Assembly (NCBI RefSeq): GCF_002895945.1 | Contig: NZ_NPZB01000002.1 | Span: 434,001 to 498,000 of the forward strand | Source: Solilutibacter silvestris | GTDB lineage: Bacteria > Pseudomonadota > Gammaproteobacteria > Xanthomonadales > Xanthomonadaceae | DNA: 64,000 nt | Direction: 5' to 3' | Part shown: piece after piece, positions 8,997-17,809 of the stretch | How the letters are laid out: every line of letters starts with the position of its first letter | Numbering within the stretch: the stretch's first letter is position 1 | Position numbers and translations under genes: made by a program | Notes under the pieces: model-generated | Databases searched by the model: none | What the model was told of the DNA's origin: nothing | What the model saw: only the letters and a program-made list of their open reading frames with translations

Positions 8997-9731
8997 GTGC
9001 GCATCGACATCATCAGCCTGTTTCCGGAATTCGTCGCCCAGTGCGCCGGTTTTGGCGTGGTCGGTCGTGCGCAGGAGCGCGGATTGTTGTCGCTGCATGG
9101 CTGGAATCCGCGCGATCACGCCGAAGGCGGCTATCGCCGCGTCGATGATCGTCCGTTCGGCGGCGGTCCCGGCATGGTGATGATGATCGATCCGTTGCTG
9201 GCCACGCTCGATGCCATGCAGGCTGATGATGCTGCTCCCGCGCATGTGATCTACCTGAGTCCGCAGGGCAAGGCGCTCACCCAGGCGCGTGCGCGTACGC
9301 TGGCGGCCATGCCGCGACTGGCGCTGCTCTGTGGGCGTTACGAAGGCGTCGACGAACGCCTGATCGAAGCGCGCGTCGACGAGGAAATCTCGATCGGCGA
9401 TTACGTGCTGTCGGGCGGCGAGCTGGCCGCAGCGGTGGTGGTCGATGCCGTGGCGCGACTCCAGGACGGGGCGCTCAACGATGCCGAATCGGCGGCCCAG
9501 GACAGTTTCGAGGACGGCCTGCTCGATTGCCCGCATTACACCAAGCCAGTGGCGCACGCGCTGGGCGCTGTGCCCGAGGTGTTGCTGTCGGGCCACCACG
9601 GCGAAATCGCCCGCTGGCGGCGCCAGCAATCCCTGCTGCGGACTGCGCAGCGGCGCCCGGACCTGCTGGAGAGTGCGCCGCTCGGGGCCGCCGACATGGC
9701 CTTCCTGCGCGAGCACGGGCTGGAGCCCTGA
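8997..9731 (+). CDS. trmD: tRNA (guanine-37-N1)-methyltransferase TrmD
   Basis: TrmD methylates G37 next to the anticodon using SAM, which prevents +1 frameshifts. The 244-residue length and the opening [11 protein letters not shown] are standard. The trefoil-knot SAM site is visible in [14 protein letters not shown] and [18 protein letters not shown], and [13 protein letters not shown] is the family loop. The GTG at 8997 is chosen because it gives the canonical N-terminus. The C-terminus ([17 protein letters not shown]) matches the family. Confidence 0.97.
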   Translation: MRIDIISLFPEFVAQCAGFGVVGRAQERGLLSLHGWNPRDHAEGGYRRVDDRPFGGGPGMVMMIDPLLATLDAMQADDAAPAHVIYLSPQGKALTQARARTLAAMPRLALLCGRYEGVDERLIEARVDEEISIGDYVLSGGELAAAVVVDAVARLQDGALNDAESAAQDSFEDGLLDCPHYTKPVAHALGAVPEVLLSGHHGEIARWRRQQSLLRTAQRRPDLLESAPLGAADMAFLREHGLEP

Positions 9732-9784
9732 CCCGGCCGCGCCGGAGTTGGGGGCAGGGCTGGCACAACGGCCAGAATTCGTCC

Positions 9785-9790
9785 TATAAT
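9785..9790 (+). promoter_or_regulatory. Perfect -10 hexamer upstream of rplS
   Basis: A consensus TATAAT lies 72 bases before the rplS ATG in the 131-bp trmD-rplS gap. The -35 region is poor (TGGCAC at 9761). It suggests an internal promoter that lets rplS be made at a higher level than rimM and trmD. Confidence 0.5.
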
Positions 9791-9862
9791 GATGGGCTTA
9801 CCGCCGCGGACCCGTGAACTTGGGTGCCGCGCCCAGAAGAACTACAGAACAACGGTGTCGCC

Positions 9863-10276
9863 ATGAGCAAGCCCTCTCTCAGCAATCTGATCAATGAATT
9901 CGAAACCGCGCAGGCGGCCCGCACCTTGCCGGACTTCGGTCCCGGCGACACCGTGATCGTCAACGTCAAGGTGAAGGAAGGCAACCGCGAGCGCGTCCAG
10001 GCCTACGAAGGCGTGGTCATCGCCCGCAAGAACGCCGGCCTGAACTCCTCGTTCACCGTCCGCAAGATTTCGCACGGTTTCGGCGTGGAGCGCGTGTTCC
10101 AGTCGTTCAGCGCGATCATCGATTCCGTGCAGGTGAAGCGCCGCGGCGCCGTGCGTTCCGCCAAGCTGTATTACCTGCGTGAACTGGAAGGCAAGGCCGC
10201 GCGTATCCGCGAGGATCTGGCCGCCGTCGCCAAGGCCAAGGCCGAAGCGAAGGCCGCTGCTGCCGCTGGCGAATAA
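9863..10276 (+). CDS. rplS: 50S ribosomal protein L19
   Basis: The protein of 137 residues contains the L19 core [31 protein letters not shown] and [16 protein letters not shown]. The C-terminal tail is Ala/Lys rich ([17 protein letters not shown]), longer than the roughly 115 residues of E. coli L19 but usual in Xanthomonadales. The start [10 protein letters not shown] is chosen because the in-frame residues before it are not L19-like. Confidence 0.97.
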   Translation: MSKPSLSNLINEFETAQAARTLPDFGPGDTVIVNVKVKEGNRERVQAYEGVVIARKNAGLNSSFTVRKISHGFGVERVFQSFSAIIDSVQVKRRGAVRSAKLYYLRELEGKAARIREDLAAVAKAKAEAKAAAAAGE

Positions 10277-10298
10277 GCCAACCATGCATGTCTTGCAC

Positions 10299-10323
10299 AA
10301 CGGCCGCCTTCGGGCGGCCGTTT
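10299..10323 (+). terminator. Rho-independent terminator after rplS
   Basis: A 10-bp perfect stem AACGGCCGCC / GGCGGCCGTT with a TTCG tetraloop follows the rplS stop by 22 bases and closes the ribosomal-protein operon. Confidence 0.85.
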
Positions 10324-10360
10324 GCGTTCGTGTGTTTGCCGACCTGCGCGGGGCCACGCG

Positions 10361-11791
10361 ATGAAGATGTCGCGGCGCCTGCCTTTGATCGTCGCCTGCG
10401 CACTGTTCATCGAGAACATGGACTCGACCGTCCTCGCGACGGCGTTGCCGGTGATCGCCGGCGATTTCCGCGTCGATCCGATCTCGCTCAAGTTGGTGCT
10501 CACCACCTATTTGCTGGCGCTGGCGGTGTTCATCCCGATCAGTGGCTGGGTTGCGGATCGCTTCGGTGCACGCATCACCTTCATCAGCGCGATCGCGGTC
10601 TTCCTGTTGGGGTCGATCGGCTGCGCTGCCAGTGGTTCGCTGGAGACGATGGTGGTGGCGCGCTTCGTGCAAGGCATGGGCGGCGCGATGATGGTGCCGG
10701 TCGGGCGCCTGGTGCTGTTGCGCACGGTGAGCAAATCGGAGCTGGTGCAGGCACTCAGCTGGCTGACCATTCCGGCGCTGGTGGGGCCGGTCGCGGGACC
10801 GCCGCTGGGCGGACTGATCACCACCTACTTCAACTGGCGCTGGATCTTCCTGATCAATCTGCCGATGGGCCTGTTGGGCATGCTGCTGGCATGGCGCTTC
10901 ATCCCGCCGCTCAAGGAACCGACCAAGCCGCTCGACTGGATCGGTTTCCTGCTTTCGGGAATCGGTTTGGCGCTGACAATGTTCGGCGTCTCGACCTTCG
11001 GGCGCCTGCGGATTCCCCTGTGGGCATCGTGCCTGGCCCTGCTGCTCGGACTGGTGTTGCTGGCTGCATACGTGATCCATGCGCGTCGCGTGCCGAACCC
11101 GTTGCTGGATCTGCGGCTATTCCGGATTCCGACGTTCCGCGCCGGCGTGGTCGGGGGCAGTCTTTTTCGCATCGGCATCGGTGCGATTCCCTTCCTGTTG
11201 CCGCTGATGTTGCAACTTGGCTTCGGGCTCACGCCGCTGCAATCGGGCATGTTGACCTTCATCTCGGCGGTCGGCGCGATGTTCATGAAAACCATTGCGG
11301 CGTGGATCATCCGCCAATGGGGGTTCCGGCGCGTGCTGCTTTTCAATGCGGTACTCGCATCGGTTTCACTGGCGATCTTCGGCTTGTTCCGCCCGAGTAC
11401 GCCGCATGCGGTGGTGATGCTGGTACTGCTGGTCAGCGGCTGCATGCGTTCGTTGCAGTTCACCAGTCTCAATGCGATCAGCTACGCCGATGTCGACCAG
11501 GTCCAGGTCAGCCAGGCCAGCAGCCTCGCCGCGATGATGCAACAACTCTCCGTCAGCATGGGCGTTGCGGTGGCGGGTTTCGCCCTCGAACTGTGCGGTT
11601 GGGCGCGCCATGTTCCAGCCACCGATCTCGGCAACTTCTACCTGGTGTTCCCGATGGTCGCGACGATTTCCCTGCTGTCCAGCGTGATGATGTGGCGCCT
11701 GCCCGCCGACGCCGGTGCGGAGATGGCGGGCAAGGCGCAGGCCGGGCACGAAGTCGCGGAACCGAAAGTGGAGCAGCGGCCGGCGATGTGA
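10361..11791 (+). CDS. DHA2-family MFS transporter
   Basis: The 476-residue protein has the 14-TM pattern of DHA2 exporters. It opens with the family phrase FIENMDSTVLATALPVIAGDF, then ISGWVADRFGARITF (motif A) and GPVAGPPLGGLI (motif C), and WRWIFLINLPMGLLGM. It stands alone without an adaptor gene, so it probably works as a single-component exporter of unknown substrate. The ATG at 10361 follows the rplS terminator by 37 bases; another ATG at 10367 is possible. Confidence 0.9.
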   Translation: MKMSRRLPLIVACALFIENMDSTVLATALPVIAGDFRVDPISLKLVLTTYLLALAVFIPISGWVADRFGARITFISAIAVFLLGSIGCAASGSLETMVVARFVQGMGGAMMVPVGRLVLLRTVSKSELVQALSWLTIPALVGPVAGPPLGGLITTYFNWRWIFLINLPMGLLGMLLAWRFIPPLKEPTKPLDWIGFLLSGIGLALTMFGVSTFGRLRIPLWASCLALLLGLVLLAAYVIHARRVPNPLLDLRLFRIPTFRAGVVGGSLFRIGIGAIPFLLPLMLQLGFGLTPLQSGMLTFISAVGAMFMKTIAAWIIRQWGFRRVLLFNAVLASVSLAIFGLFRPSTPHAVVMLVLLVSGCMRSLQFTSLNAISYADVDQVQVSQASSLAAMMQQLSVSMGVAVAGFALELCGWARHVPATDLGNFYLVFPMVATISLLSSVMMWRLPADAGAEMAGKAQAGHEVAEPKVEQRPAM

Positions 11792-11813
11792 GCGGGGTGG
11801 ACGCTGTCGGCGC

Positions 11814-12593
11814 TTATTTCGCCGGCTTGCGGAAGCGGTAGATGAACTGATCGGTGTGTCCGCGGATCGCCGGATCGAATACCAGCTTGTCGTGCGGGTC
11901 GGCCGGGTTGCCCAGCAGACCGCTCTCGCCATCGAAGACGAAACCGGCGGCTTCGATTTCCTTGCGCACCACGGCTGGATCGATGCGATGGGTGGTATTG
12001 GTGGCGGCGAGACCGGAACCTGCCGGCGCGACGTGATCGATCACCACGAACAGTCCGCCGGGCTTGAGCGCGTCGTAGACCTGCTTGTCGAGTGTCGCGA
12101 CACCAGCTGGATCCAGCACATCGTGGAAGTCGTGATAGTTCTGCACGGTGAATACCAGATCCACTTTCCTTGCGGGTGCATCTAGTGGTGCAATGGATTG
12201 CCCGGACACGCTGACATTGGCGTAGTGCGGTGTCGCCGCGAGCGCGGTCCACGTCGCGTAGGGCTTGGCGATGTGTTCCATCATTTCCTTCGGCCAGATC
12301 GTGTAGACATGACCCGTCGGCCCGACGATGCCGCTGAACACGCGCGTCCAGTAGCCGCCGCCGGGAACCAGTTCCAGCACGTTCTGGCCCGGCTTCACTT
12401 GCGAGAACGCCATGATCTCGACCATGTGGCGGTGCTCGTCGTCCTTGCGATCGCTATCGCGGGCGGGATCGTTGATGGCGGTGGTGACGTAGGCGGGTGT
12501 CTTCGGCGTGCCGGGCGTTTTGGCAGGAGCCACGACGGGCAGGGCGAGCGCAAGCATCACGGCAAGAACGGTCGGGCGCATGACGGACTCCAT
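11814..12593 (-). CDS. Class I SAM-dependent methyltransferase-like protein with signal peptide (COG4798 type)
   Basis: The 259-residue protein opens with a clear export signal (RPTVLAVMLALALPVVAPAKT). A Rossmann-type methyltransferase fold follows: motif I VLELVPGGGYWTRVF, a post-I acidic region and DLVFTVQNYHDFHD. This matches the predicted-methyltransferase group COG4798, in which signal peptides are common. Its substrate, and the source of SAM outside the cytoplasm, are unknown. The ATG at 12593 shares its A with the TGA of the upstream MATE gene, so it is probably coupled to it; an ATG at 12581 is an alternative start. Confidence 0.8.
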   Translation of the reverse strand: MESVMRPTVLAVMLALALPVVAPAKTPGTPKTPAYVTTAINDPARDSDRKDDEHRHMVEIMAFSQVKPGQNVLELVPGGGYWTRVFSGIVGPTGHVYTIWPKEMMEHIAKPYATWTALAATPHYANVSVSGQSIAPLDAPARKVDLVFTVQNYHDFHDVLDPAGVATLDKQVYDALKPGGLFVVIDHVAPAGSGLAATNTTHRIDPAVVRKEIEAAGFVFDGESGLLGNPADPHDKLVFDPAIRGHTDQFIYRFRKPAK

Positions 12594-14101
12594 CAGGGAT
12601 CGGTCGGCGCATTGTGCGCCTGATCGGCGACCAGCGACGGTGCCTCCGACGGCACTTCGGCGGGCACCGCGACTGCGGCGGGTTGTTGCAGCATCTTCGC
12701 CTCGCGCCAGCGACCCCAGCGGAAATAGGCGATCGACATCAGCATCGAGCACACCGAACTCGCCGGGAAACTCCACCAGATCGCATCGACGCCCAGCCAC
12801 GGCTGCAGCAGTTTCGCGAACGGCACGCGGATGCCCCACAAGGCGAAGCCGAGGATCAGCAGTGGAGGAATCACTGCACCGGTCGAACGCACCACGCCGG
12901 ACAGCACCATCGTCACGCCGAAGAACATGAAGGCCCAGATCGCGATGTGATTGAGGTGGCGCGCGATCTCGATCGACGGGCTGCCCTGCGGCAGGAACAG
13001 CGACAGCGTGGCGTGGTCGAACAGGATGATCGGTGCGATCAGTGCGCCGGTGAGCAGGAAATTGAACATGGTGCCGGTGCGCGCGGTGGCATCGACGCGC
13101 GACCAGTTGCGCGCGCCGACGTTCTGCGCCGCCATCGACGAACACGCCGCACCGATCGCCATCGCCGGCATCTGCACGTACGTCCATAGTTGCCCGGCTG
13201 CGCCATAGGCTGCGGTGGTATCGATGCCATGGCCGTTGACCATGCCGATCATCGCGATCATCGCCGCCGAGATCACCACCATCTGCAGGCCCATCGGCAC
13301 GCCCTTGACGATCAACGCGCGCAGGATCGCCAGGTCGGGCTTGAACAGCGCGCGATCCTTCCACTCGATCCACAGATGATGATCCTTGCGTCGCAACCAC
13401 CACAACAGCGCGGCGAGGCTCACGGCATTGGCGATCAGCGTGGACAACGCCGAACCGGCGATGCCGAGTTTCGGGAACGGGCCGATGCCGAAGATCAGCA
13501 ACGGATTGCCGATGATGTCGAGCGCGACCGCCAGCAGCAGGAAAGCGAAAGGCGTGCGGGTGTCGCCGGCGCCGCGCAGGATCGCGCTGACCCAGGAAAA
13601 CAGGTAGAGGAACGGCATTGCCAGGAAGATGAAGCGCAAATAGGCTTCGGCGAGCGGCAATGCCGCAGCGGGCGTGCCGATCGCCGCGAGGATATGGCGT
13701 GCCAACGGCAGGCCGAGGAGCGCGATGGCGATCGAGACGACGGTGAAGAAGGTGGCGCTGGTGCCGATCACGCGCCGCGCCTGCGCCAGGTCGCGCGCAC
13801 CCATCGACTGGCCGATCAGGATGGTCGCGGCCATGCCGATGCCGAACACCGAGCCGATCAGGAAGAACAGGATGCTGTTGGCGTTCGCCGCGGCGGTGAG
13901 CGCGTTCTCGCCGAGGTAACGGCCAACCCAGATCGCGTTGATCGAGCCGTTGAGCGATTGCAGCACGTTGCCAGCGAGGATCGGCAGCGCGAATTTCAGC
14001 AGGGTGCCGGCGATCGGGCCGGTGGTGAGATCGCGCGTGGTTGACGCTGGTCGCGGCGGCGCGGATGCTGGGGCGGGTGTTCCCGGATCGGGCTGGTTCA
14101 T
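12593..14101 (-). CDS. MATE-family efflux transporter
   Basis: The 502-residue protein has twelve predicted TM segments in two similar halves, as in MATE (NorM/DinF) antiporters. The first half has the family sequence FALPILAGNVLQSLNGSINAIWVGRYLGENAL, split by a short turn, and the second half begins near LRALIVKGVPMGLQMV. Such proteins export cationic drugs in exchange for Na+ or H+. The start MNQPDPG precedes a Pro/Ala-rich cytoplasmic leader. It forms a two-gene unit with the signal-peptide methyltransferase and is divergent from hslR across 44 bases. Confidence 0.92.
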   Translation of the reverse strand: MNQPDPGTPAPASAPPRPASTTRDLTTGPIAGTLLKFALPILAGNVLQSLNGSINAIWVGRYLGENALTAAANANSILFFLIGSVFGIGMAATILIGQSMGARDLAQARRVIGTSATFFTVVSIAIALLGLPLARHILAAIGTPAAALPLAEAYLRFIFLAMPFLYLFSWVSAILRGAGDTRTPFAFLLLAVALDIIGNPLLIFGIGPFPKLGIAGSALSTLIANAVSLAALLWWLRRKDHHLWIEWKDRALFKPDLAILRALIVKGVPMGLQMVVISAAMIAMIGMVNGHGIDTTAAYGAAGQLWTYVQMPAMAIGAACSSMAAQNVGARNWSRVDATARTGTMFNFLLTGALIAPIILFDHATLSLFLPQGSPSIEIARHLNHIAIWAFMFFGVTMVLSGVVRSTGAVIPPLLILGFALWGIRVPFAKLLQPWLGVDAIWWSFPASSVCSMLMSIAYFRWGRWREAKMLQQPAAVAVPAEVPSEAPSLVADQAHNAPTDP

Positions 14102-14145
14102 CGGGTGATGATCGCAAATGCAGGCAGGCAGCGGGTGGAAGCGGC

Positions 14146-14550
14146 GTGAGCGATGACGCCATGCCGACCGGCGTGCGCCTCGATGTCTGGTTGTGGGCAG
14201 CGCGATTCTTCCGCACACGCACACTGGCGAAGCAGGCCATCGAGGTCGGACGCATCGAAGTCGATGGACAACGCGCCAAGCCGTCGCGCGTGGTGCGTGT
14301 TGGCGAGCGCCTGAAGATCATGCGTGGCGAGGAGACATTCATCCTCACCGTGCAGGGATTGAGCGAGCAGCGCGGCCCGGCCAGCGTTGCGCAGGCCTTG
14401 TATGCCGAGGATGCGGAGTCGATCGCTGCACGCGAACAGGCACGGGCGCTGGCCACTGCGGCGCGTGCCGGTTACCAGCCGCCGCAGACGCGTCCGGACA
14501 AGCGCGCGCGGCGGTTGATCCGGGCGTTGGGCGATATTGACGCCTTGTGA
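14146..14550 (+). CDS. hslR: S4-domain RNA-binding heat-shock protein Hsp15
   Basis: The 134-residue protein carries an S4 domain at the N-terminus (VRLDVWLWAARFFRTRTLA) and the Hsp15 tail (QRGPASVAQALY, then RPDKRARRLIRAL). In E. coli Hsp15 binds 50S subunits that carry stalled nascent chains and helps recycle them. The GTG at 14146 is preferred because GGTGGA lies six bases before it; the ATG at 14161 has no ribosome site. Confidence 0.88.
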   Translation: MSDDAMPTGVRLDVWLWAARFFRTRTLAKQAIEVGRIEVDGQRAKPSRVVRVGERLKIMRGEETFILTVQGLSEQRGPASVAQALYAEDAESIAAREQARALATAARAGYQPPQTRPDKRARRLIRALGDIDAL

Positions 14551-14586
14551 TTTACCCTTGCAGCGAGACATGACGACGAGGCCGCG

Positions 14587-15489
14587 ATGATCCGCAACAT
14601 GGTGCGCTGCACGATTGCAGCTGCAATGACGATGTTGGCGACGCTGGCATCCGCCGCCGATGGCCTGCCCGGCGACATCAATCCCGGTATCGCACTGCGG
14701 CGTCAGGCCGAGATCCGCCTCGACAAGGAAACACTGGCGATTTCGCCGCAACGGATCACGGTCGAGGACGTGTTTACCGGAACCAGCAAGCAGAAGCAGT
14801 TCGTGCCGCTGGTGTTCACCCTGCCGGCGATGCATCTGCAACAGGACGCGAATGCAGCGTCCATCATCCGTGACCTGCGCTTTGCGGTGAACGGCCAGAC
14901 GATCAAGCCGACGCGCAAGCTCGCGGTGATGCTCGGCGACAAGGACATCGCGTGGCGCATCGCGACGCTGGGTTGGAAGGAATCGGAATTGATCGCATAC
15001 CTGCGCGATGGCCAGGCGCCAGCGGGGAAACTGCCGCTGCCGACAGCATGGTTCGATCGCCAGGGGCGTCCGCGCTTCCAGTTGCGCGAAACCTACACCT
15101 GGGACCAGTGGTTCACGCCCGGTCGTGCGCTGACGGTGCGCCACAGTTACGTGCCGGCGATCACCGGTGAAGCGAATGCAAGACCATCCCAGATGATTCG
15201 CGCCATCGGCGCCGCGACGTGCATGGATGACGCCAAGCAGAACGATGCGCGCGCGCTCGATAGCGGCAAGGGCATCGCCTGGAGCGGGTTGCGTTACCGC
15301 ATCGCCGGCAGTCGCGGTTGGCGTCCCGGTGCGCAGGATTTCACCTTGCGCGTGGACACGGGCGGTGCACTGCTCGCGACCTGCATGGTTGGTGGAAAGG
15401 CCGTGGGCAAGAACGCGTTGCAGTTCCGCGCCGGCAACATTTCGATGGATCAGGTGATTGACCTGGTGTTCGTGCGCGCGGATGGCTGA
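14587..15489 (+). CDS. DUF4424-like exported protein
   Basis: The 300-residue protein has a cleavable signal (AAAMTMLATLASAADG). The mature part follows the layout of DUF4424: an early ISPQRITVEDVF strand, a central non-cysteine domain with LGWKESELIAYL, then RPRFQLRETYTWDQWF and LTVRHSYVPAI. Function in the family is unknown; a periplasmic or surface role is inferred from the signal alone. No operon partner is evident. Confidence 0.72.
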   Translation: MIRNMVRCTIAAAMTMLATLASAADGLPGDINPGIALRRQAEIRLDKETLAISPQRITVEDVFTGTSKQKQFVPLVFTLPAMHLQQDANAASIIRDLRFAVNGQTIKPTRKLAVMLGDKDIAWRIATLGWKESELIAYLRDGQAPAGKLPLPTAWFDRQGRPRFQLRETYTWDQWFTPGRALTVRHSYVPAITGEANARPSQMIRAIGAATCMDDAKQNDARALDSGKGIAWSGLRYRIAGSRGWRPGAQDFTLRVDTGGALLATCMVGGKAVGKNALQFRAGNISMDQVIDLVFVRADG

Positions 15490-15556
15490 ACACGATAATT
15501 CCACCGGGGAAACGAAAGTTCTGTAGGCTTCCACCTTTCCGATCGAGAGTATCCCG

Positions 15557-16723
15557 ATGACAGGTTTCGACACCCGCGCCGTCCATGGTGGCCGCGAAGA
15601 CTTCAAGGCGATGGGCGTGCATGCCTCGCCGATCGATCTGTCCAGCACCTATCCGATCCCCGATTTCGATGAAGGCACGCGCAGTTTCGCGGCCTGGGGC
15701 GCGGGCGAGGGCGAGGCAGCCAATTCGATCTACGGGCGCTTCCACAACCCGACCGTCGCGCGCATGGAGAACGCCGTGGCCGGGCTGGAAGGCAGCGAAG
15801 CCTGCGTCGCCTACGCATCGGGGATGGCGGCGATCACCGCATTGCTGCTGTCGCGACGCGCGCAGGGCAATCACGTGCTGGTGGTGCGTCCGCTGTACGC
15901 CGCCACCGACAGCCTGCTGACGAATGGCCTGCTGGGTTTCGATGCCGAATTCGTCGATGCCAACGAGATCGCCGCGAAGATTCGTCCCGACACCACGTTG
16001 GTGGTGATCGAAACGCCGGCCAACCCGACCTGCGATCTCGTTGACATCCGCGCGGTGGTGGAGGCCGCTGGCAAAGTGCCGGTGATGGTCGATTCCACCT
16101 TCGCGACGCCGGTGTTGCAGCGTCCGATCGAACTTGGCGCGTCTTTCGTGGTGCACAGCGCGACCAAGTTCCTCGGTGGGCATGGCGACGTGATCGCCGG
16201 CGTGGTGTGCTGCTCGGAAGAACTGGCGCGACCGCTGCGCAAGGTGCGTGTTTCGACCGGTGCCAACCTGCATCCGCTGGCGGCGTTCCTGATCCATCGC
16301 GGCCTGCCGACACTGGGATTGCGCGTCGAACGCGCGCAGGCCAATGCCATCGAATTGGCGACGCGTCTTTCGCAGCATCCGGCCGTCGCCAAGGTGTTCT
16401 ATCCCGGACTCGGCACGGTGAACAACGCGCATCTGGTCGGCACCCAGATGAGCGGCCCCGGCGCGCTGATGGCGATCGACCTGAAGGGCGGCAGCGCGGC
16501 GGCGTCGAAGGTGATGAACTCGGTGAAGCTGATGGTGCCGGCGGTCAGCCTTGGCGCGGTCGACACCCTGATCCAGCATCCCGCCGGCCTGACGCACCGT
16601 TCGATCCCGGTGGAAACGCTGGGCAAATACGGCATTACTGCCGGCATGCTGCGGCTGTCGGTCGGCATCGAGAACGTCGAGGATCTCTGGGCCGACTTCG
16701 AGCAGGCGCTGTCAGGTCTCTGA
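15557..16723 (+). CDS. Cys/Met-metabolism PLP-dependent enzyme (cystathionine gamma-synthase / sulfhydrylase family)
   Basis: The 388-residue protein is a fold-type I PLP enzyme of the cystathionine gamma-synthase family. The pyridoxal Lys is K204 in SATKFLGGHGDV, preceded by the PLP-ring region YASGMAAITA and VVIETPANPTC. It opens FDTRAVHGGRE as usual and ends SVGIENVEDLWADF. Sequence alone does not separate O-succinyl- or O-acetylhomoserine sulfhydrylase, cystathionine synthase or lyase, or methionine gamma-lyase. It stands alone, with no sulfur-metabolism neighbour to decide. Confidence 0.88.
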   Translation: MTGFDTRAVHGGREDFKAMGVHASPIDLSSTYPIPDFDEGTRSFAAWGAGEGEAANSIYGRFHNPTVARMENAVAGLEGSEACVAYASGMAAITALLLSRRAQGNHVLVVRPLYAATDSLLTNGLLGFDAEFVDANEIAAKIRPDTTLVVIETPANPTCDLVDIRAVVEAAGKVPVMVDSTFATPVLQRPIELGASFVVHSATKFLGGHGDVIAGVVCCSEELARPLRKVRVSTGANLHPLAAFLIHRGLPTLGLRVERAQANAIELATRLSQHPAVAKVFYPGLGTVNNAHLVGTQMSGPGALMAIDLKGGSAAASKVMNSVKLMVPAVSLGAVDTLIQHPAGLTHRSIPVETLGKYGITAGMLRLSVGIENVEDLWADFEQALSGL

Positions 16724-16780
16724 AAGATTGCTGCGACATTGCGGGTCTATGATCCGGCGATTCCCCTGGAGATCGTCGCG

Positions 16781-17806
16781 ATGAAACGTCTGCTCGCACT
16801 TGCCTCGCTGTTGTCCGTTTCCGCCGCGCCATTGCTGGCCGCGACGGCGAATGCCACGCACTACGATGTCGCGGCGACCTGGCCGGTGTCCGGCCCCGGG
16901 CGCTGGGATCTGCTGGAAGTGGATTCCGCGCGCCATCATCTGTTCATCAGCCGCAGCGATCGCGTCCAGGTGGTCGATACCACGAGCGGCAAGGAAGTCG
17001 GCACGATACCCGGCACCGATGGCGTGCACGGCATCGTGATCGGGTCGGGCGGCCACGGCTACACCAGCAACGGCAAGTCCAACTCGGTGACCGAATTCGA
17101 TCTCGCCACGCTGCAGCGCGTGCGCGATCTTCCGGTCAGCGGCAAGTCGCCGGACGCGATGTTCCATGACGCCGGATCGCATCATCTGTTCGTGTTCAAC
17201 GCGAAAAGCAACAACGCCTCAGTGCTCGACACGACTTCCGGCAAGGAAATCGCGACAATCGCCTTCGATGGCAATCCCGAACTCGCGGTTGCCGATGGCC
17301 ACGGCCACATCTACCTCAACATCGAAAGCACCGCGCAACTGGTCGAAATCGATGCCGCATCGGCAAAGGTGACGCACACATGGAAGATGGATGGATGCGA
17401 GGAACCGTCCGGTATCGCCATGGATGCGGCGCATCATCGGGTGTTTTCCACCTGCCAGAACAAGGTGCTGGCGGTGACCGATGCCGACAGCGGACGTGCG
17501 GTGGCGCGCGTAGCGATCGGTGAAGGCCCGGATGGCGCGGCGTTCGATCCGGCGACGAAGAGCGTGCTGGTGCCGCTCGGCAAGAGTGGTGTGCTCGACG
17601 TGATCCATGTGGATGGCGCCAATCGCTACAGCAAGGTGCAGTCGCTGCCGACGCAGACATCGGCGCGCACGATCATCCTCGATGAAAGCGACCATCGCGC
17701 CTACACCGTCGCCGCGAAATTCGGTCCGGTACCGGCGGGAGAAAAGCGTCCGCCGATGATCGATGGCAGTTTCTCGGTGCTGGTACTGGCGCCGCAGGGC
17801 AAGTAA
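16781..17806 (+). CDS. YncE-like beta-propeller protein, exported
   Basis: The 341-residue protein has a signal peptide (LLALASLLSVSAAPLLAATA). Repeated beta-propeller blades follow, of the type HHLFISRSDRVQVVDTTSGKEVGTI and HHLFVFNAKSNNASVLDTTSGKEIATI, close to the YncE/YVTN family of seven-blade periplasmic proteins. A binding or scaffolding role is likely; no catalytic residues are evident. The ATG at 16781 has a GGAG eight bases upstream. Confidence 0.83.
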   Translation: MKRLLALASLLSVSAAPLLAATANATHYDVAATWPVSGPGRWDLLEVDSARHHLFISRSDRVQVVDTTSGKEVGTIPGTDGVHGIVIGSGGHGYTSNGKSNSVTEFDLATLQRVRDLPVSGKSPDAMFHDAGSHHLFVFNAKSNNASVLDTTSGKEIATIAFDGNPELAVADGHGHIYLNIESTAQLVEIDAASAKVTHTWKMDGCEEPSGIAMDAAHHRVFSTCQNKVLAVTDADSGRAVARVAIGEGPDGAAFDPATKSVLVPLGKSGVLDVIHVDGANRYSKVQSLPTQTSARTIILDESDHRAYTVAAKFGPVPAGEKRPPMIDGSFSVLVLAPQGK

Positions 17807-17809
17807 AAC

